Assembly: GCF_002159335.1 (NCBI RefSeq)
Contig: NZ_NFHP01000004.1
Coordinates: 1 to 64,000 of the forward strand
Direction of reading: 5' to 3'
DNA length: 64,000 nt
DNA from: Collinsella sp. An7
Lineage (GTDB): Bacteria; Actinomycetota; Coriobacteriia; Coriobacteriales; Coriobacteriaceae
How positions within the stretch are numbered: the first letter of the stretch is position 1; each line of letters begins with the position of its first letter. Below the pieces are notes generated by a model that did no database searches, was not told where the DNA came from, and was given only the letters and a program-made list of their open reading frames with translations. Below, piece by piece: positions 30,379 through 39,222 of the stretch. Position numbers and translations under genes: made by a program.

Positions 30379-32504
30379 GCATGACCGAAACGTACGGGGA
30401 ACACCCCCGCGGCAAGCACTTCAAGGCCCCTGCGCCCGAGGCGCCCGGCGTGGCGCGCCCGGACGAGACGGCCGTTTTCATCACGGCGGCCGAGCGTGCG
30501 CGCGTGACCCCGCACCCCCGTACCAGTGCAGACGAGACCTCGGTCTTCCTCGCGATGGCCGAGCAGTCGGTGAACGCAACACCCGCACGCCCCGCCGTCA
30601 CCGCCCCGACCCCCTCTCATCCTTTTTCTTCCATCAGCGAGGGCCCAGGCTCGACCGGCAACCTAGCAGCCGCCCAAGGCGGAGAGACGGGGCTCTTCCC
30701 GCCCCTCTACAACGGTGCGTCGGGCAGTTCCTCCGTGCCGGGCGCGGGCATCCCTTCGGACGTGGTCCTCGTGAATTCGAGCTCTTGCTCGAATTCCCTG
30801 CGGGAAACGTCCTGCGGGATGCCCGCGCCCGGCACGGAGGAACTGCCCGACGGCTCGGCTGCCGAGGCCGACGATGACGACTTCTCCGCCTCGGGCGACT
30901 ACGAGAGCGTCGGCCGCTCGGCGGGCCTTATGACCTTGCTGATCGTCATCTCGCGCCTCACCGGCTTTGCCCGAACCTGGTTCATGGGCCTGGCCTTCGG
31001 CGTGTCGCTCCTCGCCTCGTCCTACAACATCGCCAACAACCTGCCCAACATGCTCTACGAGCTCGTGATGGGCGGCATGCTTGTCACGGCGTTTCTGCCC
31101 GTCTACATGGACGCGCGCCGGCTCGGCGGCAAGGAGGGCGCCAACGCCTACGTGGGGAACCTTCTCTCGATCCTGCTCGTCGTGCTCGGCGTGGCGTCGG
31201 TCGCGGCGTGCGTCTTTGCCCCGGCGCTCATCTGGACGCAGTCGTTCATGAGCTCGGGCGAGGAGATGGAGACGGCGGTCTACTTCTTCCGCATCTTTGC
31301 GTTCCAGATTCTGTTCTACGGGCTCGGCTCGGTCTTCTCGGGCGTGCTCAACGCGCACCGCGACTACTTCTGGAGCAACGTCGGCCCCATCCTCAACAAC
31401 GTGGTCGTTATCGCGAGCTTTGTGGCATTTCCCTTCCTGCAGCAGGTGAGCGACGCCGTGGCCATCACCGTGCTCGCCGTGGGCACCACCGCGGGCGTGT
31501 TCGTGCAGATGGCCTGCCAGATTCCGGCGCTCGGACGCCATGGGATCCACCCGCGCCTGCACATCGACCTGCGCGACCCGCTTCTGCGCAAGACGGTCTC
31601 GCTCGGCGTGCCCACCATCATTGCCACCCTCTGCACGCTCGTCACGAGCTCGGTCATGAACTCCACCGCGCTCGCCGTGCAGCCCGGCACCGGCTCGTCT
31701 GTTATCGCCTACGCGCGCCTGTGGTACACACTGCCCTACGCGCTTCTGGCCGTTTCGCTCAACACGGCGCTCTACACCGAGCTCGCGCGCGACGCCACCC
31801 GCGGCGACGACGACGCGGTGCGCGCCGGCCTCTCGCGCGGCATTGCCCAGCAGTTCTTTGTGCTCATCCCCTTTGCGCTCTACCTCATGGTCTTCAGCTT
31901 CCCGCTCAACATGATCTACTGTGCGGGCAAGTTCGACCTCGAGGGCGTGGGGCTCGTTGCCGAGTACCTGCGCTTCCTGGCGCCGTCGCTGCCGCTCTAC
32001 GGCGTGTGCATGCTCATGCAGAAGGGCTGCTCGGCGCTGCGCAACATGCACCCCTATGCCGCCTTTATCTTGGCGGGCGCCGTGGCCGAGATCGCCTGGT
32101 CGGTCACCTTTGCGCTCGGCCTCGGCGGCGGGATGCCCTTCATCGCGCTCTCCATGACGGCGAGCTACCTCGTCTCTGACATCGGCGCCTTCTGGTGGAT
32201 GCGCCGTCGCCTGCACGGTCTCAGGGCCAAGCAGATTGTCCACGGCATTTTGGCGGGCCTCTTGCTCGGCGGCCTTGGAGCGGCGGCGGGCGCAGGTGTG
32301 CTCGCGCTGCTGGAGACCTTCGTGGCGCCGCTCGTCACCTACCTGCCCGACGGCACCGCCCAGACGGCCGGCATGCTCCAGACCGTCGCCTACCTGGCGG
32401 TGGCGGGTATCGTCTCGCTCGTGGTGACCTTTGGCCCGGCCATTGCGCTCAAGTTCCCCGAGGCCGATATGTTCCGCTCGATCCTCCGCCGCGTGAGGCG
32501 CTAG
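30375..32504 (+). CDS. murJ: lipid II flippase MurJ with long N-terminal extension
   Basis: Flips lipid II across the membrane for peptidoglycan synthesis. The protein has 709 aa. The MATE/MOP-fold core begins at about residue 180 (SVGRSAGLMTLLIVISRLTGFART) and has about 14 membrane segments, with the family NIANNLPNMLYELVMGGML near 215-235. The first 180 residues are hydrophilic and probably disordered. They contain three related motifs DETAVF, DETSVF and GETGLF (Thr32, Thr55, Thr105) and a 135-bp palindromic element (residues 115-160). The start overlaps ybaK by 4 nt (ATGA). An internal ATG near 30930 would give a bare core protein, so dual starts are possible. Confidence 0.9.
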   Translation: MSMTETYGEHPRGKHFKAPAPEAPGVARPDETAVFITAAERARVTPHPRTSADETSVFLAMAEQSVNATPARPAVTAPTPSHPFSSISEGPGSTGNLAAAQGGETGLFPPLYNGASGSSSVPGAGIPSDVVLVNSSSCSNSLRETSCGMPAPGTEELPDGSAAEADDDDFSASGDYESVGRSAGLMTLLIVISRLTGFARTWFMGLAFGVSLLASSYNIANNLPNMLYELVMGGMLVTAFLPVYMDARRLGGKEGANAYVGNLLSILLVVLGVASVAACVFAPALIWTQSFMSSGEEMETAVYFFRIFAFQILFYGLGSVFSGVLNAHRDYFWSNVGPILNNVVVIASFVAFPFLQQVSDAVAITVLAVGTTAGVFVQMACQIPALGRHGIHPRLHIDLRDPLLRKTVSLGVPTIIATLCTLVTSSVMNSTALAVQPGTGSSVIAYARLWYTLPYALLAVSLNTALYTELARDATRGDDDAVRAGLSRGIAQQFFVLIPFALYLMVFSFPLNMIYCAGKFDLEGVGLVAEYLRFLAPSLPLYGVCMLMQKGCSALRNMHPYAAFILAGAVAEIAWSVTFALGLGGGMPFIALSMTASYLVSDIGAFWWMRRRLHGLRAKQIVHGILAGLLLGGLGAAAGAGVLALLETFVAPLVTYLPDGTAQTAGMLQTVAYLAVAGIVSLVVTFGPAIALKFPEADMFRSILRRVRR
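30718..30852. repeat. structured palindromic element, copy 1 (inside murJ)
   Basis: Perfect 37-bp outer arms (30718-30754 / 30816-30852). Inside them are a middle stem GGACGT (30758-30763) / ACGTCC (30807-30812), internal-loop strands GGTCCTCGT (30764-30772) and CTGCGGGAA (30798-30806), and a 10-bp inner hairpin GAATTCGAGC / GCTCGAATTC with loop TCTT. Length 135 nt equals 45 codons, so the murJ frame stays open. The loop strands are identical in copy 2 at 48618-48726, but the stems are unrelated in sequence. Confidence 0.9.
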
Positions 32505-32508
32505 CCCT

Positions 32509-34491
32509 ATGGCCGATACGCAGTGGCACGATGCCCCGGGTGATACCGACCGCACGGAGCACATCGACGAGACCCTCATCGCGCCGGCGCCGGGCATTGC
32601 CCCGAGCCTCGCCGAGCAGGTGGCGCGCGTTCCCACGAGCCCGGGGTGCTATCTCTGGAAGGACGCGGCCGGTACCGTTATCTACGTGGGCAAGGCCAAG
32701 AACCTGCGCGCCCGCATGCGCCAGTACGTGCAGCTCACCGATGAGCGGCAGAAGATTCCGCTCATGATGCAGCTCGTGGCGTCGTTTGACTATCTCGTGG
32801 TGGAGAGCGAGCACGAGGCGCTCGTGCTGGAGCGCAACCTCATCGGCCAATACCACCCCTACTTCAACGTCGACTTCAAGGACGACAAAAGCTATCCCTT
32901 TATCGCCCTCACCAAAGGGGACCTCTTTCCGGCCATCAAGTACACGCGCGAGCGGCACCGTCCGGGGACGCGCTATTTTGGACCCTATACCGACAGCCGC
33001 GCCGCCCGCGACACCATCGACACCATCCGTAAGGTCATCCCCATCTGCATCGCCAACTGCGCGGAGTGGAAACGCTGCCGACGCCTTGCCGAGGCGCACA
33101 AGGGCGACGAGGACATCCTCGGGCTCATCATGGCCGAGAAGGGGCGGCCCTGCTTTGACTACCACGTGGGCCGCGGCCCCGGGGCGTGCGTGGGCGCCAT
33201 CACCCCCGAGGACTACGCCAAGAACGTCCGGCGCGTAGAGCGCTTTCTCTCGGGCAAGCGCAGCGAGGTGACGGGCGAGCTCAGGGCTGAGATGGCCGAG
33301 GCCGCCGCCGACCTCGACTTTGAGCGGGCGGCGCGCCTCAAGCGTCGGCTCGAGGTGATCGACGGGCTCGATGACCGCCAGCAGGTGGTCTTTCCCTCCC
33401 GCGTGGACCTCGACGTCATCGGGTTTTACCGCGAGGAGACGATTGCCGGTGCTTGCGTCTTTGCCGTGCGCGAGGGGCGCACGGTCAGAAGCTGCGAGTT
33501 CATTCTCGACAAGGGGCTCGACGTGGACGAGGAGGAGCTCGTCTCGGGCTTTGTGAAGCGCTACTACGACGAGACGGCCGATATCCCCGCCGAGGTCGAC
33601 GTGGCGGTTGAGCTTGCCGACGCCGAGGTGCTGGGGGAGTGGCTCACCGAGAAGCGCGGGCACATCTGCCGACTGCATCGCCCGCAGCGCGGCGAGAAGC
33701 GCCACCTGCTCGAGACCTGCGAACGCAACGCCCGCCACGCCCTCATGCGCTACATGATGCGCACGGGCTACGCGGACGACCGGACCAACCAGGCGCTTCT
33801 TGAGCTCGAGAGCGCGCTGGCGCTGCCCGCGCCGCCACTGCGTATCGAGTGCTTCGATATCTCGACCATCCACGGACGCTTTACCGTGGCTTCGATGGTG
33901 GTCTTTACCAACGGGCGGCCCGACAAGAGCCAGTACCGGCGCTTCCGCGTGCGGAGCGTTACGGGGGAGGCCAACGACTTTCTCTCGATGCAGGAGGTGT
34001 TGGGCCGTCGTTACGCCTCGGAGCGCATGGCCGACGAGCGGTTTGGCAGCCGTCCCGACCTGCTCGTGGTCGACGGCGGCAAGCCGCAGCTCACCGCCGC
34101 GCTCACCCAGCTCTCGGAGCTCGGGCTCGACATCCCGGTCTGCGGCCTCGCCAAGGCCGACGAGGAGGTCTTTGTGCCCTGGGACGACACGCCCGTGGTG
34201 CTGCCCAACGGCTCGGCCTCGCTCTACCTCATCAAGCAGGTCCGCGACGAGGCGCACCGCTTTGCCATCACCTTCCACCGCGAGCTGCGCGACAAGGCCA
34301 TGACCGTGAGTGTGCTCGACGAGGTGGAGGGCGTGGGCCCCACGCGCAAGAAGGCCATCATGCGGCACTTTGGCTCGATGAAGCGCCTGCGCGCGGCAAG
34401 TGTGGACGACATCGCAGCGGTCAAGGGCGTCCCGCGCCAGGTGGCCGAGGCGGTGTACGAGACGCTGCGGGCCTGGGAGAACGCCGACTAA
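32509..34491 (+). CDS. uvrC: excinuclease ABC subunit C
   Basis: Dual-incision nuclease of nucleotide excision repair, 660 aa. The GIY-YIG domain (about 40-125) includes TSPGCYLWKD and IYVGKAKNLRARMRQYV, the UVR domain follows near 255-290 (AAADLDFERAARLKRRLEVID), then the UvrC RNase H-like endonuclease (ECFDISTIHG, LVVDGGKPQL), and the C-terminal helix-hairpin-helix pair (EVEGVGPTRKKAIMRHFGS, VKGVPRQVAEAVYETL). An N-terminal extension of about 38 aa precedes the usual start. ATG 32509 has no clear ribosome binding site but lies 4 nt after the murJ stop, suggesting coupled translation. It heads the conserved actinobacterial uvrC-rapZ-whiA-gap block. Confidence 0.96.
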   Translation: MADTQWHDAPGDTDRTEHIDETLIAPAPGIAPSLAEQVARVPTSPGCYLWKDAAGTVIYVGKAKNLRARMRQYVQLTDERQKIPLMMQLVASFDYLVVESEHEALVLERNLIGQYHPYFNVDFKDDKSYPFIALTKGDLFPAIKYTRERHRPGTRYFGPYTDSRAARDTIDTIRKVIPICIANCAEWKRCRRLAEAHKGDEDILGLIMAEKGRPCFDYHVGRGPGACVGAITPEDYAKNVRRVERFLSGKRSEVTGELRAEMAEAAADLDFERAARLKRRLEVIDGLDDRQQVVFPSRVDLDVIGFYREETIAGACVFAVREGRTVRSCEFILDKGLDVDEEELVSGFVKRYYDETADIPAEVDVAVELADAEVLGEWLTEKRGHICRLHRPQRGEKRHLLETCERNARHALMRYMMRTGYADDRTNQALLELESALALPAPPLRIECFDISTIHGRFTVASMVVFTNGRPDKSQYRRFRVRSVTGEANDFLSMQEVLGRRYASERMADERFGSRPDLLVVDGGKPQLTAALTQLSELGLDIPVCGLAKADEEVFVPWDDTPVVLPNGSASLYLIKQVRDEAHRFAITFHRELRDKAMTVSVLDEVEGVGPTRKKAIMRHFGSMKRLRAASVDDIAAVKGVPRQVAEAVYETLRAWENAD

Positions 34492-34522
34492 CTCTGCCGG
34501 CCCACTGCAGCACGACCTCGGC

Positions 34523-34610
34523 CCTCAATCGTCGGTCGCCGCGCGCAGGTCATTTGGGGACGTGTTCCGTTTGACCCATTTTCACGGGGCAGAGGGACAG
34601 GGGCTTTGTC
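34523..34610. repeat. composite intergenic repeat copy C
   Basis: Three parts in order: CCTCAATCGTCGGTCG (34523-34538); the core CATTTGGGGACGTGTTCC followed by GTTTGACCCATTTT (34551-34582); and a small hairpin GGACA-GGGGCTT-TGTCC (34594-34610). The same three parts recur in the same order at 62212-62468. It ends about 46 nt before the rapZ -10 box. Confidence 0.85.
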
Positions 34611-34656
34611 CTACGAGGGGCGCGCGACCAAGTGTCTGTCCCCACCGCCGCACGGT

Positions 34657-34662
34657 TATACT
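34657..34662 (+). promoter_or_regulatory. candidate rapZ -10 box
   Basis: TATACT, 34 nt before the rapZ start codon; the -35 region (TGTCTG) is weak. Confidence 0.4.
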
Positions 34663-34696
34663 TATCCACAGGCTTAACGTGTTGAGGAGGTAGACC

Positions 34697-35632
34697 ATGC
34701 CGAGCGACGAGGCGATCCATAGCAAGGAGAACGCCGAGCGCGTGCCCGATATCGTGGTCATCACCGGTATGTCCGGTTCGGGCCGCACGCAGGCGATGCA
34801 CGTCTTTGAGGACATGGGCTACTTCTGCATCGACAACCTGCCGCCCCGCCTCATCCAGCAGCTCGCCGAGCTCGTGGGCATCAACTCGGGCGTGGGGAGG
34901 CATCTCGCCGTTACCTGCGACCTGCGCAGTCAGGGTCTCTTTGACGAGCTTGTCGACGTGATCGAGGCGCTCGAGGAGCACGAGATGTCGGTCGAGGTCG
35001 TCTACCTCGAGGCGTCGGACGAGGTCCTCATGCGCCGCTATAACGAGAACCGCCGTCGGCACCCGCTCGCTGCCCCCGGTGAGAGCACCTCCGGCGCCAT
35101 CGCGCGCGAGCGCCGGCAGCTCGCCGTGGTGCGCGACCGCGCCGACATGATCATCGACACCTCGCACCTCGCCACCTCCGCGCTGCGTGCCCGCCTGCGA
35201 GCTGCCTTCTCCGAGCTCACCGACCAGCAGCTCATGGAGGTGCACGTCTTCTCCTTCGGCTTTAAGCACGGCCTGCCCGCTGAGGCGGACATCATGATCG
35301 ACGTGCGCTTTCTGCCCAACCCCTTCTACGACCCCGAGATGCGCAAGCTCACCGGCAAGGACGAGAAGGTCGCCTCCTTTGTGCTCGACCACCCCAAGAC
35401 CCAGCAGTTCTGGCGCGCCTGGTGCCAGCTGCTCGATGCGGTCATGCCCGGGTACGTGGCCGAGGGCAAGCCGCAGCTCTCTATCGCGGTGGGGTGCACG
35501 GGCGGTCAGCACCGCTCGGTTGCGATCGCCGAGGCCACAGGGCGCTACCTCGCGGGGCAGCAGTACCACGTGACGGTCTCGCACCGCGATCTTGCCCGCG
35601 CCAACCGCACGGCCGAGGGCGAGATCCACTGA
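34697..35632 (+). CDS. rapZ: RapZ/YvcJ-family RNase adapter / nucleotide-binding protein
   Basis: The protein has 311 aa. Walker A is GMSGSGRTQA (24-33), followed by the family MGYFCIDNLPP, then SHRDL and the C-terminal GCTGGQHRSVAIAE signature. In E. coli RapZ controls GlmS by steering RNase E; in Gram-positives YvcJ has nucleotide-binding and competence-linked roles, so the precise job here is not readable. ATG 34697 follows GAGGAGGTAGACC. The next gene is whiA, 75 nt on; the yvcK gene normally found between them is missing. Confidence 0.95.
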   Translation: MPSDEAIHSKENAERVPDIVVITGMSGSGRTQAMHVFEDMGYFCIDNLPPRLIQQLAELVGINSGVGRHLAVTCDLRSQGLFDELVDVIEALEEHEMSVEVVYLEASDEVLMRRYNENRRRHPLAAPGESTSGAIARERRQLAVVRDRADMIIDTSHLATSALRARLRAAFSELTDQQLMEVHVFSFGFKHGLPAEADIMIDVRFLPNPFYDPEMRKLTGKDEKVASFVLDHPKTQQFWRAWCQLLDAVMPGYVAEGKPQLSIAVGCTGGQHRSVAIAEATGRYLAGQQYHVTVSHRDLARANRTAEGEIH

Positions 35633-35707
35633 GCGTGCCGGGCGCGTGCGCGTGTCCGCGCGGCGTGAGGCGCCCCGCCCCAACCCGGCTCACAGGAGAG
35701 GAGGAGC

Positions 35708-36634
35708 ATGTCGTTTACGGCCGAGGTGCGCGACGAGCTGTCGCGCTGTGAGCCCGTCTGCGAATACTGCAACCTGGCGACACTTGCGGCGCTCGTGCGC
35801 GTGACGGGCACGCTCTCGATTGCGGGCTCGGGCCGCCGGCTCACGGTGGCAACCGAGACGGGCGCGGTGGCGCGCACCATGATCAACCTCACCCACACGG
35901 TGCTCAAGCTCAAGACCGAGCTCACCCCGCGCCGCTCGGTGCTCCACAAGGTGCGCAACTACCTCATCACCCTCCCCGAGCAGCCGGGGCTCGACAAAGC
36001 GCTCGTGCTGCTCGGCGTGCTCGACCGCAAGGGCAACCTCGTGGCGGGGGTGCCCCGGCATGTGGTGGCTCGCCCGTGCTGCCGGCTCGCCTACTTGCGC
36101 GGCGCGCTCATCGCCGGGGGCTTTGTGGCCGACCCGCGGGGCGACTTTCACCTCGAGATCGCGGTCTCGGGCGAGGAGTTTGCCCGCGGGCTCGCAAAGC
36201 TCATCGAGCAGGAGGGGGTGCGCGCCCGCGTAAACCCGCGCCGCGGGGCCTACGCTGTCTACGTCAAGAGCGCCGAGGATATCTGCCGGCTCCTCACGGA
36301 GCTCGGTGCGACCCGGAGCGTGGCGGGGATCGAGGACGCGCGCGCGATGAAGCTCGTCAAGAACAACGTCAACCGCAAGGTCAACGCCGAGCTTGCCAAC
36401 CAGACGCGCACCGCCGACGCCGCCCAGCACCAGGTTGAGCTCATCCGCCGTGTGGTGGACGAGGGGCTCTACGACACCCTGCCCGGGGCGCTGCGCACCT
36501 TCTGCGACCTGCGCCTGGCGCATCCGGACCTGTCGCTGAGGGACCTCGGGGCCCTCGCCGACCCGCCGCTCAGCAAGTCGGCGCTCTACCACCGGGTCCT
36601 GCGGCTCGAGAAGCTGGTAGGGGAGCGCGAATAG
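35708..36634 (+). CDS. whiA: WhiA, DNA-binding regulator with LAGLIDADG-like fold
   Basis: The protein has 308 aa. Residues 1-85 include MSFTAEVRDELSR and the SIAGSGRRLTVATET region, the centre has the degenerate homing-endonuclease fold (CCRLAYLRGALIAGGFVADPRGDFHLEI), and the C-terminal helix-turn-helix (about 220-305) contains NRKVNAELANQTRTADAA and LRDLGALADPPLSKSALYHRVLRLEKL. In actinobacteria WhiA works with WhiB in cell division genes; in Firmicutes it affects chromosome segregation. ATG follows CAGGAGAGGAGGAGC. The gap 36635-36831 to gap holds only the promoter. Confidence 0.96.
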   Translation: MSFTAEVRDELSRCEPVCEYCNLATLAALVRVTGTLSIAGSGRRLTVATETGAVARTMINLTHTVLKLKTELTPRRSVLHKVRNYLITLPEQPGLDKALVLLGVLDRKGNLVAGVPRHVVARPCCRLAYLRGALIAGGFVADPRGDFHLEIAVSGEEFARGLAKLIEQEGVRARVNPRRGAYAVYVKSAEDICRLLTELGATRSVAGIEDARAMKLVKNNVNRKVNAELANQTRTADAAQHQVELIRRVVDEGLYDTLPGALRTFCDLRLAHPDLSLRDLGALADPPLSKSALYHRVLRLEKLVGERE

Positions 36635-36754
36635 CGGCGGCAGGTCGGTTCTCGGGTGCTTGATGCGGGCCCGCGTGGATTTTGAGACCCACCGTCAACA
36701 TCAGCGTTCGGTCAAAAAGTCCGTAATGACGCGACTGAGATTTTGAAAAAAAGG

Positions 36755-36760
36755 TATATT
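36755..36760 (+). promoter_or_regulatory. candidate gap promoter (-10)
   Basis: TATATT in an AT-rich patch (GAAAAAAAGG), unusual for this sequence, 71 nt before the gap start codon. The leader between them contains a GCGGGCACC-CGCCCGCGG-type GC hairpin (36790-36810) and the strong ribosome binding site AAAGGAGAC. Confidence 0.4.
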
Positions 36761-36831
36761 GGTTGAGTGGTTTGTTTGTGGGCCTCGACAGCGGGCACCC
36801 GCCCGCGGGGGTCTAACGAAAGGAGACACGC

Positions 36832-37857
36832 ATGGCAGTAAAGGTTGCTATCAACGGCTTCGGTCGCATCGGCCGCCTGGCGTTCCGTCAGATGTTCGGT
36901 CACGAGGGCTCCGAGATCGTCGCCATTAACGACCTCACCTCCCCGGACATGCTCGCTTACCTGCTGAAGTACGACACCACGCAGGGCAACTACGCTCGCG
37001 ACCACAAGGTCGAGGCCGGCGAGGACTCCATCACCGTCGACGGCAAGAAGATCACCATCTACAAGGAGGCCGACGCTAACAACCTCCCGTGGGGCGAGCT
37101 CGGCGTTGACGTCGTCCTCGAGTGCACCGGCTTCTACACCAGCAAGGAGAAGGCTCAGGCCCACATCAACGCTGGCGCCAAGAAGGTCGTCATCTCCGCT
37201 CCTGCGGGCAACGACCTCCCCACGATCGTCTACAACGTGAACCATGAGCAGCTCACGGCTGAGGACAACATCATCTCCGCCGCTTCCTGCACCACCAACT
37301 GCCTCGCCCCGATGGCCAAGGGTCTCAACGACTTCGCGCCCATCGTGTCCGGCATCATGACCACCATTCACGCCTACACCGGCGACCAGATGCCGCTCGA
37401 CGGCCCGCAGCGCAAGGGCAACAAGCGCCGCAGCCGCGCTTGCGCTCAGAACATCGTCCCCAACAGCACCGGTGCCGCCAAGGCCATCGGTCTGGTGCTC
37501 CCCGAGCTCAACGGCAAGCTCATCGGTGCCGCCCAGCGCGTCCCGACCCCGACCGGCTCGATCACCAACCTCTACTGCGTGGTTGACAAGACCGTGACCG
37601 TCGACGAGGTCAACGCCGCCATGAAGGCCTACGCCGAGACCATCCCCGAGACCTTCGGCTACAACACCGACGACATCGTCTCCTCCGACATCATCGGCGA
37701 GACCCACGGCTCGATCTTCGACGCCACCCAGACCATGGTCCAGGACCTCGGCAACGGCCAGAGCCTCGTTCAGGTCACCTCTTGGTACGACAACGAGAAC
37801 TCCTACACCTCGCAGATGGTCCGCACCATCAAGTACTTCGAGAAGTTCGTCGCCTAA
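36832..37857 (+). CDS. gap: glyceraldehyde-3-phosphate dehydrogenase, type I
   Basis: Oxidises glyceraldehyde 3-phosphate to 1,3-bisphosphoglycerate. The protein has 341 aa. The NAD site is [16 protein letters not shown] (7-22), the catalytic segment [13 protein letters not shown] contains the active Cys at about 154, followed by [10 protein letters not shown] and the catalytic His. RVPTPTGS and [14 protein letters not shown] are also conserved. Its start follows AAAGGAGACACGC. Codon use is strongly biased, as expected for a highly expressed gene. A strong terminator-like hairpin follows, so it may also be expressed alone. Confidence 0.98.
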   Translation: MAVKVAINGFGRIGRLAFRQMFGHEGSEIVAINDLTSPDMLAYLLKYDTTQGNYARDHKVEAGEDSITVDGKKITIYKEADANNLPWGELGVDVVLECTGFYTSKEKAQAHINAGAKKVVISAPAGNDLPTIVYNVNHEQLTAEDNIISAASCTTNCLAPMAKGLNDFAPIVSGIMTTIHAYTGDQMPLDGPQRKGNKRRSRACAQNIVPNSTGAAKAIGLVLPELNGKLIGAAQRVPTPTGSITNLYCVVDKTVTVDEVNAAMKAYAETIPETFGYNTDDIVSSDIIGETHGSIFDATQTMVQDLGNGQSLVQVTSWYDNENSYTSQMVRTIKYFEKFVA

Positions 37858-37895
37858 GTGCCGACGCACGACTCTAAGCGCTTTTAGCGTCTGAC

Positions 37896-37941
37896 AGGGG
37901 CGCGGCCTTTGGGTTTGGGCCCAGAAGCCGCGCCCCTTTTT
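37896..37941 (+). terminator. intrinsic terminator after gap
   Basis: Stem AGGGGCGCGGC (37896-37906) / GCCGCGCCCCT (37927-37937), 20-nt loop, then TTTTT. It should reduce read-through from gap to pgk. Confidence 0.85.
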
Positions 37942-38025
37942 CGATGGGCGCCCGGGAGGCGAGCCCGCTCGACCCGCGCCCTCGACAGATGGAAGTCCCA
38001 CCAACCCGACGAAAGGCAGATGCAC

Positions 38026-39222
38026 ATGGCTTTCACCAAGAAGACCGTCCGCGACATCGATGTCGACGGCAAGCGCGTCCTCATGCGCGTTGACTTCAAC
38101 GTGCCGCTCAAGGACGGCGTGGTGACCGATGACACGCGCGTGCGCGCCGCCATCCCCACCATCCAGTACCTCAAGGACCACAACGCCAAGATCATCCTCA
38201 TGAGCCACCTCGGTCGCCCCAAGGGCGACGGCCCCGAGCCCGAGCTCTCGCTCAAGCCGGCCGCCGACAAGCTCGCCGAGCTCACCGGCTATGAGGTCAA
38301 GTTCGTCGACGATACCTATGGCGAGAAGGCCAAGGCTGCGGTCGACGCCCTCGAGCCGGGCGAGATCCTCGTGCTCGAGAACGTCCGCTTTGACAAGCGC
38401 GAGAAGAAGAACGACCCCGAGATTGCCAAGACCCTCGCTTCTTACGGCGACATCTTCGTGCTCGACGCCTTTGGCACCGCACACCGTGCTCAGGGCTCCG
38501 TGGTGGGCCCGGCCGAGTACCTGCCGGCCGTTGCGGGCTTCCTGCTCGAGAAGGAGGTCGACACCCTGACCAGCATCTTCGCTGAGCCGGCCCGTCCGTT
38601 TGTGGCCATCGTGGGCGGCTCCAAGGTGTCCTCCAAGATCGGCGTGCTCGATCACCTCATCGATTCCGCCGACACCCTCATCATCGGTGGCGGCATGGCC
38701 TACACCTTCTTCCTCGCCAAGGGCTACACCGTCGGTACCTCCCTCAAGGAGGAGGACTGGGTCGAGCGCGCGGGCGAGATGCTCAAGAAAGCCGAGGAGA
38801 AGGGCGTCAAGATCCTGCTCCCCGTCGACAACGTCGTGGCCGATCACTTTGGCGAGGACGCTGTGGGCGAGGTCGTCGACTCCGACAAGATCCCCGATGA
38901 CCGCATGGGCATGGACATCGGCCCCAAGACCGAGAAGCTCTACGCCGACGCCATCGCTGGCGCCAAGACCATCTTCTGGAACGGCCCCATGGGCGTCTTT
39001 GAGATGGATCAGTTCGCGCACGGCACGCAGGCCGTCGCCGAGGCCGTGGCCGCCAACACCGACTGCACCTCCATCATCGGCGGTGGCGACTCCGTGGCCG
39101 CTGTGAACAAGTTCAACCTGGCCGACAAGATGTCCTGGATCTCCACGGGTGGCGGCGCCTCCATGGAGCTCGTCGAGGGCAAGGCCCTTCCTGGAGTGGA
39201 GGCTCTGAACGATGCCGAGTAA
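38026..39222 (+). CDS. pgk: phosphoglycerate kinase
   Basis: Transfers phosphate from 1,3-bisphosphoglycerate to ADP in glycolysis. The protein has 398 aa, the usual length. Motifs are RVLMRVDFNVPLKDG near the N-terminus, ILMSHLGRPKG, ENVRFDKREKKN, the GGSKVSSKIGVL hinge, the nucleotide-binding GGGMAYTFFLA, and the C-terminal GGGDSVAAVNKF and STGGGASMELVEG. ATG 38026 is preferred over ATG 38020 because GAAAGG then sits 9 nt upstream. Its stop overlaps tpiA by 11 nt. Confidence 0.97.
   Translation: MAFTKKTVRDIDVDGKRVLMRVDFNVPLKDGVVTDDTRVRAAIPTIQYLKDHNAKIILMSHLGRPKGDGPEPELSLKPAADKLAELTGYEVKFVDDTYGEKAKAAVDALEPGEILVLENVRFDKREKKNDPEIAKTLASYGDIFVLDAFGTAHRAQGSVVGPAEYLPAVAGFLLEKEVDTLTSIFAEPARPFVAIVGGSKVSSKIGVLDHLIDSADTLIIGGGMAYTFFLAKGYTVGTSLKEEDWVERAGEMLKKAEEKGVKILLPVDNVVADHFGEDAVGEVVDSDKIPDDRMGMDIGPKTEKLYADAIAGAKTIFWNGPMGVFEMDQFAHGTQAVAEAVAANTDCTSIIGGGDSVAAVNKFNLADKMSWISTGGGASMELVEGKALPGVEALNDAE

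Noticed and set aside
30718-30852. Interpretation of the murJ palindrome as a transcription terminator
   Set aside because: No T-run follows it, it lies in an open coding frame, and copy 2 has the same internal loops, which a simple terminator would not need.
30718-30852. Interpretation of the murJ palindrome as an invertible promoter switch
   Set aside because: The 61-bp centre has no promoter-like boxes and is itself mostly a hairpin; no site-specific recombinase is encoded in the window.
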